This document shows positions 22,434 to 32,439 of a stretch of DNA of 32,581 nucleotides, one piece after another; within the stretch, counting starts at the first letter, position 1; each line of letters begins with the position of its first letter. The position numbers and the translations under genes are program-made. Origin of the DNA: Ga0074130 sp035565355 (lineage in GTDB: Bacteria; Pseudomonadota; Gammaproteobacteria; Burkholderiales; Rhodocyclaceae); assembly GCA_035565355.1 (NCBI GenBank), contig DATMSM010000059.1:1-32581 (forward strand), in the 5' to 3' direction. Below the pieces are notes generated by a model. That model did no database searches, was not told the origin of the DNA, and saw only the letters and a program-made list of their open reading frames with translations.

Positions 22434-23510
22434 ATGCATAAACGCATCATCAACATCGAGGCCGCCTGGCGCTTCCGCAACCATCTGGGGCAGGACATCG
22501 AGCCGGCCCTGTTCGATGTCCTTGCAGCGATTGCGGAAACCGGCAAGCTGACTGAGGCGGCCAAGCGTGCCGGCTATTCCTATCGCCATGCCTGGAATCT
22601 GATCCACAAGTGGTCGGACTTTTTTGGTGTGCCCTTGGTGAATACCGAACAGGGCAAGGGGGCTCGTCTTACCCCCTTGGGCGAAAAGCTGGCCTGGGCG
22701 GCGCAGCGGATTCGCGCGCGCCTGGGTCCGCAGCTCGACAATCTGGCCGCCGAGATTGATCTGGAGTTGTTGCGTGCCATCAATGCGCTGGCCCCCGGCA
22801 TCCGCGTGCATGCCAGCCACGGTTACGCGATTGCGCGGCTACCGGAATTGATGCGCCCCGAGGACAATGTGCGCATTGATCTGCAATACCTCGGCAGCAT
22901 CGACGCGCTGGCTTCCTTGGCCCACGGTAATTGCGACCTGTGCGGCTTTCACGTGCCGCAACGTCCGCTCAATGACGAGCTGCGCGAGCGACTCACGCGC
23001 TACCTCAAGCCGCGCGACTTCAAGGCGATCAAACTGGTCAGCCGTGTGCAGGGGCTGTATGTGGCGCCCGGGAATCCCAAGAAGATCACGAGCCTGGCCG
23101 ATCTTGCGCGACCCGATGTGCGTTTCATTAACCGGCAGCAGAACTCTGGCACGCGCTTCCTGCTCGACCTGATGCTGGAGGAAGCGCAGATACCCCCTGC
23201 CAAGATCCATGGCTACGAGTCAGTCGAGTTCACCCATGCGGCGGTGGCGGCCTTTATCGCCAGCGGCATGGCCGATGCAGGCTTTGGCGTACAGGCGGCA
23301 GCGGCGCAGTTCAATCTCGAATTCATTCCGCTGGCCCACGAAAACTATTGCCTGGCCGGCGCCAAGAGCACCTGGGAGACCCCGCCGGTCAAGCTCCTGC
23401 TCGAAAAAATATGCAGTGAGGAGTTTCCCGAGCTGGTGGCGAACTTGCCCGGCTACGACGCGACGGGTGCCGGTTCATGGTTGAACCTCAAGGACTTCAG
23501 TCTGGGCTGA
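22434..23510 (+). CDS. Transcriptional regulator: ModE-like helix-turn-helix fused to periplasmic-binding-like domain
   Basis: This is a 358-residue cytoplasmic protein. Residues about 20-95 form a winged helix of the ModE type (LTEAAKRAGYSYRHAWNLI, then GKGARLTPLGEKLAWAAQ). Residues about 118-345 form a substrate-binding-protein-like domain (GYAIARLPEL, GSIDALASLAHGNCDLCGFHVP, FINRQQNSGTRFLLDLML, IASGMADAGFGVQAAA) with no signal peptide, so it would sense a small molecule inside the cell. Because it is divergent from a molybdenum-dependent formate dehydrogenase, molybdate, tungstate or formate are plausible ligands; none is proven. The upstream ribosome-binding site is weak, and a TATGAT box lies only about 5 bp before the ATG. 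It differs from the LysR-type FdsR described for Cupriavidus if that assignment holds. Confidence 0.88.
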   Translation: MHKRIINIEAAWRFRNHLGQDIEPALFDVLAAIAETGKLTEAAKRAGYSYRHAWNLIHKWSDFFGVPLVNTEQGKGARLTPLGEKLAWAAQRIRARLGPQLDNLAAEIDLELLRAINALAPGIRVHASHGYAIARLPELMRPEDNVRIDLQYLGSIDALASLAHGNCDLCGFHVPQRPLNDELRERLTRYLKPRDFKAIKLVSRVQGLYVAPGNPKKITSLADLARPDVRFINRQQNSGTRFLLDLMLEEAQIPPAKIHGYESVEFTHAAVAAFIASGMADAGFGVQAAAAQFNLEFIPLAHENYCLAGAKSTWETPPVKLLLEKICSEEFPELVANLPGYDATGAGSWLNLKDFSLG

Positions 23511-23529
23511 GTCGGACCCGCCAAGCCGC

Positions 23530-25371
23530 CTAGCCGCTGCGCGCGGCCACGTGAATGGTGTTCCTGCCCTGGCTCTTGGCCACGTACATGGCTTCGTCGG
23601 CGGCATTCACCAAGTGATCGGGTGATTGCGTTGCGGTCGCGGTATGGAAGGCAATACCGACGCTGGCCGACAGATAGATCGAGGCTTTGCCGAGGTCGAA
23701 TGGGTGATCCGTTTCCTTGAGGATTTTGGCGGCAACCTCGCCGGCATCACTTTCCTGCACCAGACCTTCGAGGATGATGACGAACTCGTCCCCGGCCAGG
23801 CGCGCCACCATATCGGTCTTGCGCAGGCAGGCGGCGATGCGCGTGGCAAACTGGCGCAGCACTTTGTCCCCCGCCTCGTGCCCATGCGTGTCGTTGATCG
23901 CCTTGAATCCGTCTAGGTCGAGAAACAGCACGGCCAGGTCCTGTCTTTCGCGCTGTGCACGAGCCATGGCCTTGGGCAGCTCCTCGTGGAAGGCTCGACG
24001 ATTCGGCAAGCCGGTCAGGGCATCGATCAGCACCATCTTCTGCAGCTGTTCCTTGACCGCATGCTGCTCGACCAGTGCGCTCTGCAACTGGTCGGCGGCG
24101 GCGCGCAATTCGGCAGTACGTGCAGAGACCTGTTGTTCGAGTGACTGGTTGAGTGCTGCCAGTGCATGGCGTTGTCGCTTCTCCTGTGCGATCAGTCCGT
24201 TCAACGTGTTTGAGAGCAGATGGACTTCGCGGTAAACGCCAATCGGGGGTAGTGGCGTATCGGCATCTTCTCGCGTGCGTTGCTCAATAGCCGCGCTGAG
24301 CTGGTCGAGCGGCTGGGTCAGGCGGCGCGCCAGCATGCCGGCCAGTACGGCGAGCAGGATGGCGACCCCGAGGGCGGCGAACAGCAGGTTGCGTTCAAGT
24401 GCCGCATATTCGCGCAACGCGATCTGCAGCGGCTGTCGGATCAGGATGGCCCAGCCCATGCCAGCATCCGCCCTGTCGCTAGTACGGGCATAACCTGTGA
24501 TGAACTCGCCATCCGGCCAGTGCTCCAGCGTGGCGCCGCTGAGCCCGTCCCGGGCATTGCGGAAACTCGGAATGTTGACCTTCATCTCCTCGAACTCGCG
24601 GGGGCCGAGCAGGACGGTGCCATCCTTGCGCACGACCAGGATCTGCACCTGGTAATTCTGCTGGGTCGGATCGAGCAGGCGCGTGGCGATATCGCGGGCC
24701 CAGCCCCAGGAGAGGTGCGAGCCAATCACGCCGCGCAGCCGGCCGTTCTCGTCGCGTAGCGGCACTGCGATATCGATGAAGCGCCAGGGTTCGGCCTGCT
24801 GTGGCAGTTTCTTTTCCAGCAGCAGGGCGGGGTGATAGTCGCCGACAAAACTGCCATGCCGCGCGTACTGGAACCACGGGCGCTGGCTCACATCCATGCC
24901 CTCAAGCAGGCCGTCGGAGGCGGCCAGTACCTTGCCACTCGAGTCTACCTTGCCCATCCAGGCATAGTGGGGCTGACTCCCTTTCAGATTCTCGAAGAGA
25001 CTGCGCAGGGCGTTCGGCTTGTGCGGGTCCATACCGGCCTCGGCCGTCGCCAGCAGGCGCATATCAATGAAACGTTCATGAATGCCGCGATCTATGGCGT
25101 CGCGCATTTGCCAGGCCAGTTGTTGCAGGCGCGTCTCGGTCTCCTGCATCGCATAGTTTTTTGCGTAATGGTCGATAACGAGGAGGACAACAAGCGTGCT
25201 ACTGAACACGGCCGTGACCACAGCAAATAGTATCCAGGTGCCGAGGCGTGCCCTGGGAGGTGACTTGGAAACAGGCGGGTAGGCGATAGCAGGCTCCATT
25301 GAAGCGAGGGCGGCTTGATTATCAACCAAGCCCGGGCTTCTGTCGATTTTCCCTGCCATGCCAGGGGGCAT
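23530..25371 (-). CDS. Membrane diguanylate cyclase with periplasmic Cache-like sensor, HAMP and GGDEF (AGDEF variant)
   Basis: This is a 613-residue inner-membrane protein expected to make c-di-GMP. Transmembrane helix 1 lies at about 45-66. The periplasmic sensor at 70-325 has dCache-like features (GMDVSQRPWFQYARHGSFVGDYHPALL, then DIAVPLRDENGRLRGVIG). Helix 2 is at about 328-348, then a HAMP-like segment and a coiled coil (405-445). The GGDEF domain follows with ALTGLPNRRAF at 451-461. The active-site loop is A526-GDEF, a tolerated variant of GGDEF, and the inhibitory I-site R517-K-T-D520 is present five residues before it. The start is uncertain: Met at 25371, 25359 or 25299 are all possible and none has a good ribosome-binding site. 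It converges with the fds regulator (19 bp). Confidence 0.9.
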   Translation of the reverse strand: MPPGMAGKIDRSPGLVDNQAALASMEPAIAYPPVSKSPPRARLGTWILFAVVTAVFSSTLVVLLVIDHYAKNYAMQETETRLQQLAWQMRDAIDRGIHERFIDMRLLATAEAGMDPHKPNALRSLFENLKGSQPHYAWMGKVDSSGKVLAASDGLLEGMDVSQRPWFQYARHGSFVGDYHPALLLEKKLPQQAEPWRFIDIAVPLRDENGRLRGVIGSHLSWGWARDIATRLLDPTQQNYQVQILVVRKDGTVLLGPREFEEMKVNIPSFRNARDGLSGATLEHWPDGEFITGYARTSDRADAGMGWAILIRQPLQIALREYAALERNLLFAALGVAILLAVLAGMLARRLTQPLDQLSAAIEQRTREDADTPLPPIGVYREVHLLSNTLNGLIAQEKRQRHALAALNQSLEQQVSARTAELRAAADQLQSALVEQHAVKEQLQKMVLIDALTGLPNRRAFHEELPKAMARAQRERQDLAVLFLDLDGFKAINDTHGHEAGDKVLRQFATRIAACLRKTDMVARLAGDEFVIILEGLVQESDAGEVAAKILKETDHPFDLGKASIYLSASVGIAFHTATATQSPDHLVNAADEAMYVAKSQGRNTIHVAARSG

Positions 25372-25449
25372 GCGCTAAAGCAGCTATGCAGTGTGGTGCG
25401 CGCTGAGCTGATTGCAAACCCGCCTCTACGCAGCTGACCCTCAAGGACT

Positions 25450-26403
25450 TTAATCCGGGCTGAGCATGTCCGGATGGTAGCGCCGGATGTCGTCGCCGCC
25501 CGCATGCTTGGCGGCATACATGGCGGTGTCTGCATGCAGCAACAGGTCTTCGACGTTGGCCGTGTCGTCCGGGTAGACCGTGACGCCGATGCAGACCCCG
25601 ATTTGCAGGGTCTGGCCAGCCAGATGGAAGGGCGGCTCCAGCACCTGACGTATGCGTTTGAGCGTGGGCTCGTAGGCATCGTCTTTATCCAGGTCGGCAA
25701 GGAGGACAACAAACTCGTCGCCGCCGATGCGCGCCAGCGTGTCGCCCTCGCGCAAGCAGGAGGCCATGCGGCGGGCCACCAGGATCAGCAGTTCGTCGCC
25801 GACGGCATGGCCAAATAGGTCATTGACCGGCTTAAAGCGATCCAAATCCAGATAGCAGACTGCCAGCCGCGTCTGCTGACGCCGCGCGCGCGCCATCGCT
25901 TGTTGGAGGCGGTCCCCCAGCAGGGTGCGGTTGGGCAGCTCGGTCAGGCTGTCGTAGTAGGCCATCCGTTCTAGCCGGTCAGCGTGTTCCTGCGTGTGGG
26001 TAATGTCGCTGAAGGTGCCGACGTGGTGGGTGACAGTGCCGTCGGCGGCACAGATGCTGGAGATCGTTAGCAGCTCGGCGTAGTGGGCGCCGTCCTTGCG
26101 GCGGTTCCAGACCACGCCGCTCCAGTGACCGTGAGCATGCAGCTGGCGCCACATGTCGGCGTAGAAGCCGGCGTCCTGGCGGCCCGACTGAAGCATGGAG
26201 GGCTTCTGGCCGATGGCCTCGGTGGCGCTGTATCCGGTCAGTGCGGTGAAGGCTGGGTTGACGCTGACGATGGTGCCGCTGGCGTCGGTAATCATGGCGC
26301 CGACATTGATGCGTTCGAAGACGCAGGCCGCAATCTGCACGAACTCGCTGCTCGGGATGTAGATGCCTTGGCTGTCGCGCTGCGCGGGGTTAGAGCGGAT
26401 CAT
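25450..26403 (-). CDS. PAS-GGDEF diguanylate cyclase
   Basis: This is a 317-residue soluble protein. A PAS domain lies at about residues 22-138 (GAMITDASGTIVSVNPAFTALTGYSATEAIG), and the PAC-like end GTFSDITHTQEHADRLERMAYYD leads directly into a GGDEF domain. The active-site motif GGDEF is at 227-231 and the product-inhibition motif R218-E-G-D221 is present, so it should be an active, feedback-inhibited cyclase. The signal sensed by the PAS domain is unknown; no obvious heme or flavin motif was seen. It is on the same strand as the preceding cyclase, 78 bp upstream of it, and is divergent from ahcY. The stretch between holds no terminator. Confidence 0.93.
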   Translation of the reverse strand: MIRSNPAQRDSQGIYIPSSEFVQIAACVFERINVGAMITDASGTIVSVNPAFTALTGYSATEAIGQKPSMLQSGRQDAGFYADMWRQLHAHGHWSGVVWNRRKDGAHYAELLTISSICAADGTVTHHVGTFSDITHTQEHADRLERMAYYDSLTELPNRTLLGDRLQQAMARARRQQTRLAVCYLDLDRFKPVNDLFGHAVGDELLILVARRMASCLREGDTLARIGGDEFVVLLADLDKDDAYEPTLKRIRQVLEPPFHLAGQTLQIGVCIGVTVYPDDTANVEDLLLHADTAMYAAKHAGGDDIRRYHPDMLSPD

Positions 26404-26533
26404 GGTCGGGGCCTGGGTGGAGTCCAGCCATCCTAAGGCGCTCCGCCGCAGGCGTCTTGATTCAGGTCAAGAAGCCGGGGCTGTGCGTTTCGTGCTGAGC
26501 GGCGCGGGCTGCCCGCAGAGCGGGCGATTCGAC

Positions 26534-26539
26534 TATAAT
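26534..26539 (+). promoter_or_regulatory. -10 element of the ahcY promoter
   Basis: A perfect TATAAT, placed so that transcription would begin at about 26546, three bases before the riboswitch P1 stem. No good -35 hexamer is seen 16-18 bp upstream. The 305-bp gap before ahcY is accounted for by this promoter, the riboswitch and the linker to the start codon. Confidence 0.65.
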
Positions 26540-26548
26540 CCGCGCATC

Positions 26549-26614
26549 TCCGAGGAGCGCTGCGACGGTCGGGCCATGCCCCCGCCAGGCTCGGATATTG
26601 AAGAACTGCGCTCG
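26549..26614 (+). promoter_or_regulatory. S-adenosylhomocysteine (SAH) riboswitch
   Basis: The sequence has the SAH-riboswitch signature. P1 is TCCGAG (26549-26554) with CTCGGA (26590-26595). The conserved GAGCGC-TGCGAC segment starts at 26555 inside. The pseudoknot is GAGCGC (26555-26560) with GCGCTC (26608-26613). By family knowledge SAH binding turns on SAH-recycling genes; the next gene is ahcY, which is the commonest partner of this class. A 94-nt linker separates it from the GTG start. Confidence 0.92.
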
Positions 26615-26708
26615 CCTGACCCACCCGATCCGGGCGGCGTACAGACGAGCGATGGGATATCCAAGCCGCTGTCTTCTCGTCACCGGGTCACCGTTCAAGG
26701 AGCGAACC

Positions 26709-28112
<1,404 letters not shown>

Positions 28113-28262
28113 GGAAGAGCTGAATAACCTACTGCGCGGACGTATTGCTGCGTTGCGCGGCATTCCCGGTGGTCACAATCCTCATGTACTCAAGTACATT
28201 CCGGTTGCTGTGCGCCACGCGCCTTGCCCTCCGTCCGCTCGCTACGGTTCTTCAGCCCTTCC
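28113..28262. repeat. 150-bp imperfect palindromic element directly after ahcY
   Basis: The outer arms are GGAAGAGCTGAA (28113-28124) and TTCAGCCCTTCC (28251-28262), complementary with one mismatch. The inner arms continue (AACC...GCGGACG against CGTCCGC...GGTT), and the centre is ATGTACT-CA-AGTACAT. The element starts at the base after the ahcY stop codon and contains no gene. Its length and full-length symmetry suggest a non-autonomous palindromic repeat (MITE- or REP-like), but no target-site duplication was identified. Confidence 0.7.
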
Positions 28263-28320
28263 TGTTTAAAGAGCCGCCCTCAGGTGGCGCTATCGCTCAC
28301 CACTGACGAAAGGAATCATC

Positions 28321-28668
28321 ATGAGTCTCTTGCTTGTCTGGGTCATTAACGCGGTAGCGCTGCTGGCGGTGGCGTATCTGATACCGTCTATCCACGTTGC
28401 GTCCTTCTGGGCAGCCCTGATTGCCGCCTTGGTGCTTGGACTGGTGAATACCCTGGTGCGGCCGGTGCTGGTGATCCTGACCCTGCCGGTGACCCTGCTG
28501 ACGCTGGGTGTGTTCATCCTGGTCATCAACGCGCTGTTGTTCTGGTTTGTCGGTTCCATCCTGCAGGGCTTCCAGGTTGCCAGTTTCGGCTCGGCGTTCT
28601 TAGGTGCCTTGCTCTACAGCATCATCTCCTGTCTGTTGTCCTGGCTTTTGCTACCGGGCGCGAAATAA
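28321..28668 (+). CDS. Small membrane protein, phage holin family / DUF360 (YvlD-like)
   Basis: The 115-residue protein is almost entirely hydrophobic with four predicted transmembrane helices (about residues 4-22, 27-45, 51-75 and 85-110). The segment LGLVNTLVRPVLVILTLPVTLLTLGVF is typical of this family of four-helix inner-membrane proteins. The name holin in the family title does not prove lysis activity, and no phage genes are nearby. Function is unknown. AAAGGA is 7 bases upstream of the start. It ends 2 bp before metF, so metF translation is probably coupled to it. Confidence 0.88.
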   Translation: MSLLLVWVINAVALLAVAYLIPSIHVASFWAALIAALVLGLVNTLVRPVLVILTLPVTLLTLGVFILVINALLFWFVGSILQGFQVASFGSAFLGALLYSIISCLLSWLLLPGAK

Positions 28669-28670
28669 AT

Positions 28671-29504
28671 ATGTCCCACAATCTGTCGATCGAATTCTTT
28701 CCGCCGCAAACTCCCGAGGGCGCCGCCAAGCTGCGCGCGACCACGGAACGTCTGGCGGTGTTGAAGCCGGCCTTCTTTTCCGTGACCTATGGCGCCGGCG
28801 GCTCTACCCAGGAACGCACCTTTGCCACCGTGCGCGAGATTGCCGCGGCCGGCCATCAAGCGGCGCCGCATCTATCGTGCATTGGGTCGACGCACGAAAA
28901 GATACGCGCCATCCTGGATGACTTCATCGCTACAGGCGTGCAGCGCATCGTTGCCCTGCGCGGAGACCTGCCTTCGGGCACCGGCGATCCCGGCGAGTTC
29001 CGCTACGCCAACGAGCTGGTCGAGTTCATTCGAGCCGAGACGGGTGATCGCTTCACCATTGAAGTGGCGGCCTATCCGGAGTGGCACCCGCAGGCCCGTT
29101 CGCCCGAGGACGATCTCGACGCCTTTGTGCGCAAGGTCGAGGCCGGGGCCGATTCGGCCATCACCCAGTATTTCTACAATCCGGACGCCTACTTCTACTT
29201 TGTCGACGCGGCGCAGGCGCGGGGCATCGACGTGCCCATCGTGCCGGGCATCATGCCGATCAACAGCTTTTCCAAGCTGGCGCGCTTTTCCGACAGTTGC
29301 GGCGCAGAGATTCCGCGCTGGATGCGCAAGCGCTTTGAAAGCCTGGGTGACGATACGGCTGCGATTCGCGAGTTGGGGCTGGAGATCGTGACCGAGCTGT
29401 GCGAGACGCTGCTCGATGGCGGCGCGCCCGGTCTGCATTTTTACTCGATGAACCAGGCTGACTTGACCCTGGAAATTGCTGCTCGTCTCGGCTGGCGCGA
29501 CTAA
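28671..29504 (+). CDS. metF: 5,10-Methylenetetrahydrofolate reductase
   Basis: The 277-residue FAD enzyme makes 5-methyl-THF, the methyl donor for methionine synthesis from homocysteine. It begins with the family's SIEFFPPQTPEG, followed by SVTYGAGGSTQERT, HLSCIGSTHEKIRAIL, IVALRGDLP, EVAAYPEWHPQA, ITQYFYNPDAYF and PGIMPINSFSKL. The length is the short bacterial type without a regulatory domain. It is third in the riboswitch-led ahcY operon, which puts SAH removal and remethylation under one control. It converges with the GGDEF-EAL gene, 9 bp apart. Confidence 0.97.
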   Translation: MSHNLSIEFFPPQTPEGAAKLRATTERLAVLKPAFFSVTYGAGGSTQERTFATVREIAAAGHQAAPHLSCIGSTHEKIRAILDDFIATGVQRIVALRGDLPSGTGDPGEFRYANELVEFIRAETGDRFTIEVAAYPEWHPQARSPEDDLDAFVRKVEAGADSAITQYFYNPDAYFYFVDAAQARGIDVPIVPGIMPINSFSKLARFSDSCGAEIPRWMRKRFESLGDDTAAIRELGLEIVTELCETLLDGGAPGLHFYSMNQADLTLEIAARLGWRD

Positions 29505-29513
29505 GGCCCGGAA

Positions 29514-31391
29514 TCAGGCACGCTTTTCCGCCTGCGGCAGGTAGGCCGCCAACTGCTCCAGCGGCATGGGATAGCCGATGCAGTAACCCTGCAGAAGATC
29601 GCAGCCATTGTTGCGCAGGCAGGCGGCCTGGGCTTCCGTCTCCACGCCTTCGGCAACCACGCGCAAACCCAGCGCATGGGCCATGCTGACTACCCCGGTG
29701 ACGATGCTGAGGCTGTTCGCATTGTGCGGCAGCTCCTGCACGAAGCTTTGGTCGATCTTGAGCTTGGAGACTGGCAGCTTGGATAGATAGCTCAGCGAGG
29801 AGTAGCCGGTGCCGAAGTCGTCGATGGCGATACGTACGCCGCTGGCGCTGAGGTCGGCCATGATCTGGCGGTACTCGTCGAGCTTGTCCATGAGCACGCT
29901 CTCGGTCAGCTCGATTTCGATATCCGCAGGCGTAAGGCCGGCAGCCGTCAGGGTGCGCATCATGTCCTGGGCGAAGCTGCGGCGCAGAAATTGCCGGCCT
30001 GACAGGTTGACGGCCACGACCGGAACCAGCAGCCCGCGCTGACGCAAGGCATTGATGTCTGCGCACACTTGCGTGAGTACAAAGTCGCCGATGTCCCTGA
30101 TCAGTCCCGACTCCTCAGCCACCGGAATGAATTCACACGGAGCAACACTGGAGCCATCCGGGCGTATCCACCGCACCAGCGCCTCGACGCCTTGCGGCGA
30201 GCCGCCAAGTTCAGCTGCCTGCGGCTGGTACATCAGGGACAGCTCCTGGTTGCGGATGGCGCGGCGCAGGCCTTCCTCGATATCCAGCCGGCGCCGTACC
30301 GCATTGTCGAGCGTGTCCGAAAAGAACTGAAAGGTACTCTTGCCCAGGCTCTTGGCGTGGTACATGGCCAGGTCGGCGTGGTGCATCAGCGTGGCGGCAG
30401 CCTCGCCGTCGTCGGGCAGCATGGCGATGCCGATCGAAAAGCCGATATGCGCGCTGGCATCGCCCATCATAAAGGGCTTGGCGGCTTCGCGCACCAGGCT
30501 TGCGGCGACATGCGCCGCGTCGGCCGGATTGGCGGTGTTGACCAGGATCGCCCCGAACTCATCGCCACCGAGGCGGGCAACCACGTCGGCAGCACGCAGC
30601 GAGTAGGTGATGCGGCGGCCGATTTCCTGCAGTACCTGGTCGCCGTTGGCATGGCCGAAGCGGTCGTTGATCTTCTTGAAACCATCGACGTCGATGAAGA
30701 GCAAGGCTGAGCCGCCGCCGTCGCGCTGGTGACGCAGCACGGTCTGTTCGATGGCCAGCTCGAAGGCGTAGCGATTGGAGAGACCGGTCACCCGGTCGTA
30801 GAGGGCCAGCAGATGCAGGTCGTGCTCGGCCTGTTTCATGCGTTGCCGCAGGCCACGGCTGGCGAGCATACCCAGCACGGTGGCGATGGCGATGGTGCCG
30901 AGCAGGCTGGCGACGAAATACAGCATGCTGCTGTAAATTCCTTCCAGCGTGACGACCACGACCAGCGTGCCGAGATCCTGGACGCCGCTGTAGGCGACCG
31001 GGACCGTCACGCGCAAATGGCCGCTGCTGAAGCGGTGGCCAATGGCGGGACTGGTCTCCGGCAGCGGGCTGTAAGACTCTCGGTCATAGCGGGCGAAGAG
31101 AGGGCCCTCGCGCCGATACAGGCCGGTACTCTGCACATGCGGTGCCTTGGCCATGGCGGCGAGCATTTCATTGCCCATCTGCGGGTCGCCGGCAGCGAGC
31201 GAGATCGACACATTGGCGCCGACCAGCGTGGCCTGCAACTCCACCTCCTCAAGCAGGGAGCGGCGTTCCTCGATCCAGCGCTGCCCCACCAGCAGGATGA
31301 AGGCGATCGTCAGGGCGAAGACCACCACCAGTGCCGCGCTGGTCGGGAGCAGACTGAAGAGCCAGTGGCGCTGGGCGCGGACCGGTCGCAT
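29514..31391 (-). CDS. Membrane-bound GGDEF-EAL bifunctional c-di-GMP enzyme with periplasmic CHASE8-like domain
   Basis: This is a 625-residue inner-membrane protein. Helix 1 is at about 14-36; the periplasmic segment at 37-150 (LVGANVSISLAAGDPQMGNEMLAAMAKAPHV) resembles CHASE8; helix 2 is at about 153-178. The GGDEF domain has an intact GGDEF (275-279) and I-site R266-A-A-D269. The EAL domain starts near 370 and keeps E403-A-L, N462 (VNLSGRQF), ELTES, DDFGTGYSSL, KIDQSF and AEGVET, so all usual phosphodiesterase residues are present. Both activities are therefore possible; the net direction cannot be read from sequence. It is a single gene, with 134 bp to the next gene upstream. Confidence 0.94.
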   Translation of the reverse strand: MRPVRAQRHWLFSLLPTSAALVVVFALTIAFILLVGQRWIEERRSLLEEVELQATLVGANVSISLAAGDPQMGNEMLAAMAKAPHVQSTGLYRREGPLFARYDRESYSPLPETSPAIGHRFSSGHLRVTVPVAYSGVQDLGTLVVVVTLEGIYSSMLYFVASLLGTIAIATVLGMLASRGLRQRMKQAEHDLHLLALYDRVTGLSNRYAFELAIEQTVLRHQRDGGGSALLFIDVDGFKKINDRFGHANGDQVLQEIGRRITYSLRAADVVARLGGDEFGAILVNTANPADAAHVAASLVREAAKPFMMGDASAHIGFSIGIAMLPDDGEAAATLMHHADLAMYHAKSLGKSTFQFFSDTLDNAVRRRLDIEEGLRRAIRNQELSLMYQPQAAELGGSPQGVEALVRWIRPDGSSVAPCEFIPVAEESGLIRDIGDFVLTQVCADINALRQRGLLVPVVAVNLSGRQFLRRSFAQDMMRTLTAAGLTPADIEIELTESVLMDKLDEYRQIMADLSASGVRIAIDDFGTGYSSLSYLSKLPVSKLKIDQSFVQELPHNANSLSIVTGVVSMAHALGLRVVAEGVETEAQAACLRNNGCDLLQGYCIGYPMPLEQLAAYLPQAEKRA

Positions 31392-31525
31392 GTGATGGTG
31401 TTCGATTCGGGCTAAGGATTTGGGCTAAGGGGTGGAAGCCGGGTAGAGGGCCGTCGCAGCTATCTCAAGATGCAAAAACGGCAAATATGATGCATTTTAG
31501 CCGATGTTGACCGGGGTTAGGCTGG

Positions 31526-32404
31526 TTAGCGCTTACCTATGAGCATAACCCCGCCGGCGACTAACACCATGCCACCCAGCTGCGAAACAGAAAGGGGTTC
31601 ATGCAGCAACCACCAGCCGAGCAAGATGGTGATAAGGGGGCCGGTCGATCCGACCAGCGCGCTGGTCGGCGCGCCGATACGGCGGATGGCGGCCGACAGG
31701 GCGAAGACCGGGACGATGGTTGAGAAGATGGCCATGCACAGCGCCAGGAGCTGGGTTTGCAGGGGCTGGGCGAGCGCCTGCAGTGGGGTGGTGGCGCAGA
31801 AATGGCCCAGCATGATGGCGGTGGACACCAGCATGGCCAGCGCGGTGAAGCGTTGTGTACCCAGCTGCGTAATCATGGGGCCGGTGCCGAGCAGGTAGAG
31901 CGCGTAACTGACTGCCGACGCAAACACGAAGCCGCAGCCTATCCAGATGGCATTGTCGTCGCTGGCGAAATGAAGATCGTGCATGAAGGCCGCGCCTATG
32001 CCCAGATAGCAGATGGCGCAGGCGGCGAGTTTTCTGCGCGTGAGTTTTTCGCCGAAGAGTGCGGCGCTGAGCAGCAGGGTGAGTGTGGGATAAACCGCCA
32101 GCACCAGCCGCTCCAGGCCGGCGCTGATGTATTGCAGGCCGATGAAGTCGAACAGGCTGGCGCCGTAGTAGCCGAGCATGCCCAACAGCGTGACGAGTGC
32201 CCACTGCCGGCCGTTCAGCGGCGCGCGGGTGCGCGATTCGCGCCAGGCAATGACGGCAAACACCGGCAGCGAATAGAGCATGCGCAAGGCGAGCAAGGTC
32301 AGCGCGCTCAGCTCAACCGGGCTGGGCACCGCATAAGCCAGCTTGACGAGAATGGCCTTGAAGGAAAAGCCGACGGCGGCGATCAGGGCCAGCACAAAGC
32401 CCAC
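31526..32404 (-). CDS. EamA/DMT-superfamily permease
   Basis: The 292-residue inner-membrane protein has about ten hydrophobic helices in two EamA repeats (about residues 1-135 and 150-290). The second repeat ends IGAPTSALVGSTGPLITILLGWWLLHEPLSVSQLGGMVLVAGGVML, the classical EamA C-terminal motif. The family exports amino acids or other metabolites; the substrate is unknown. It follows the HerA-like ATPase gene by 35 bp on the same strand. The 134 bp between its stop and the GGDEF-EAL start contain no clear terminator. Confidence 0.92.
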   Translation of the reverse strand: MGFVLALIAAVGFSFKAILVKLAYAVPSPVELSALTLLALRMLYSLPVFAVIAWRESRTRAPLNGRQWALVTLLGMLGYYGASLFDFIGLQYISAGLERLVLAVYPTLTLLLSAALFGEKLTRRKLAACAICYLGIGAAFMHDLHFASDDNAIWIGCGFVFASAVSYALYLLGTGPMITQLGTQRFTALAMLVSTAIMLGHFCATTPLQALAQPLQTQLLALCMAIFSTIVPVFALSAAIRRIGAPTSALVGSTGPLITILLGWWLLHEPLSVSQLGGMVLVAGGVMLIGKR

Positions 32405-32439
32405 TGACCTGCGCCTGCCGTCGTGTGTAGGGGAGTGGT

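Noticed and set aside
28321..28668. Phage holin as a sign of a prophage.
   Set aside because: The family name is historical; the flanking genes ahcY and metF are housekeeping and no phage gene is present.
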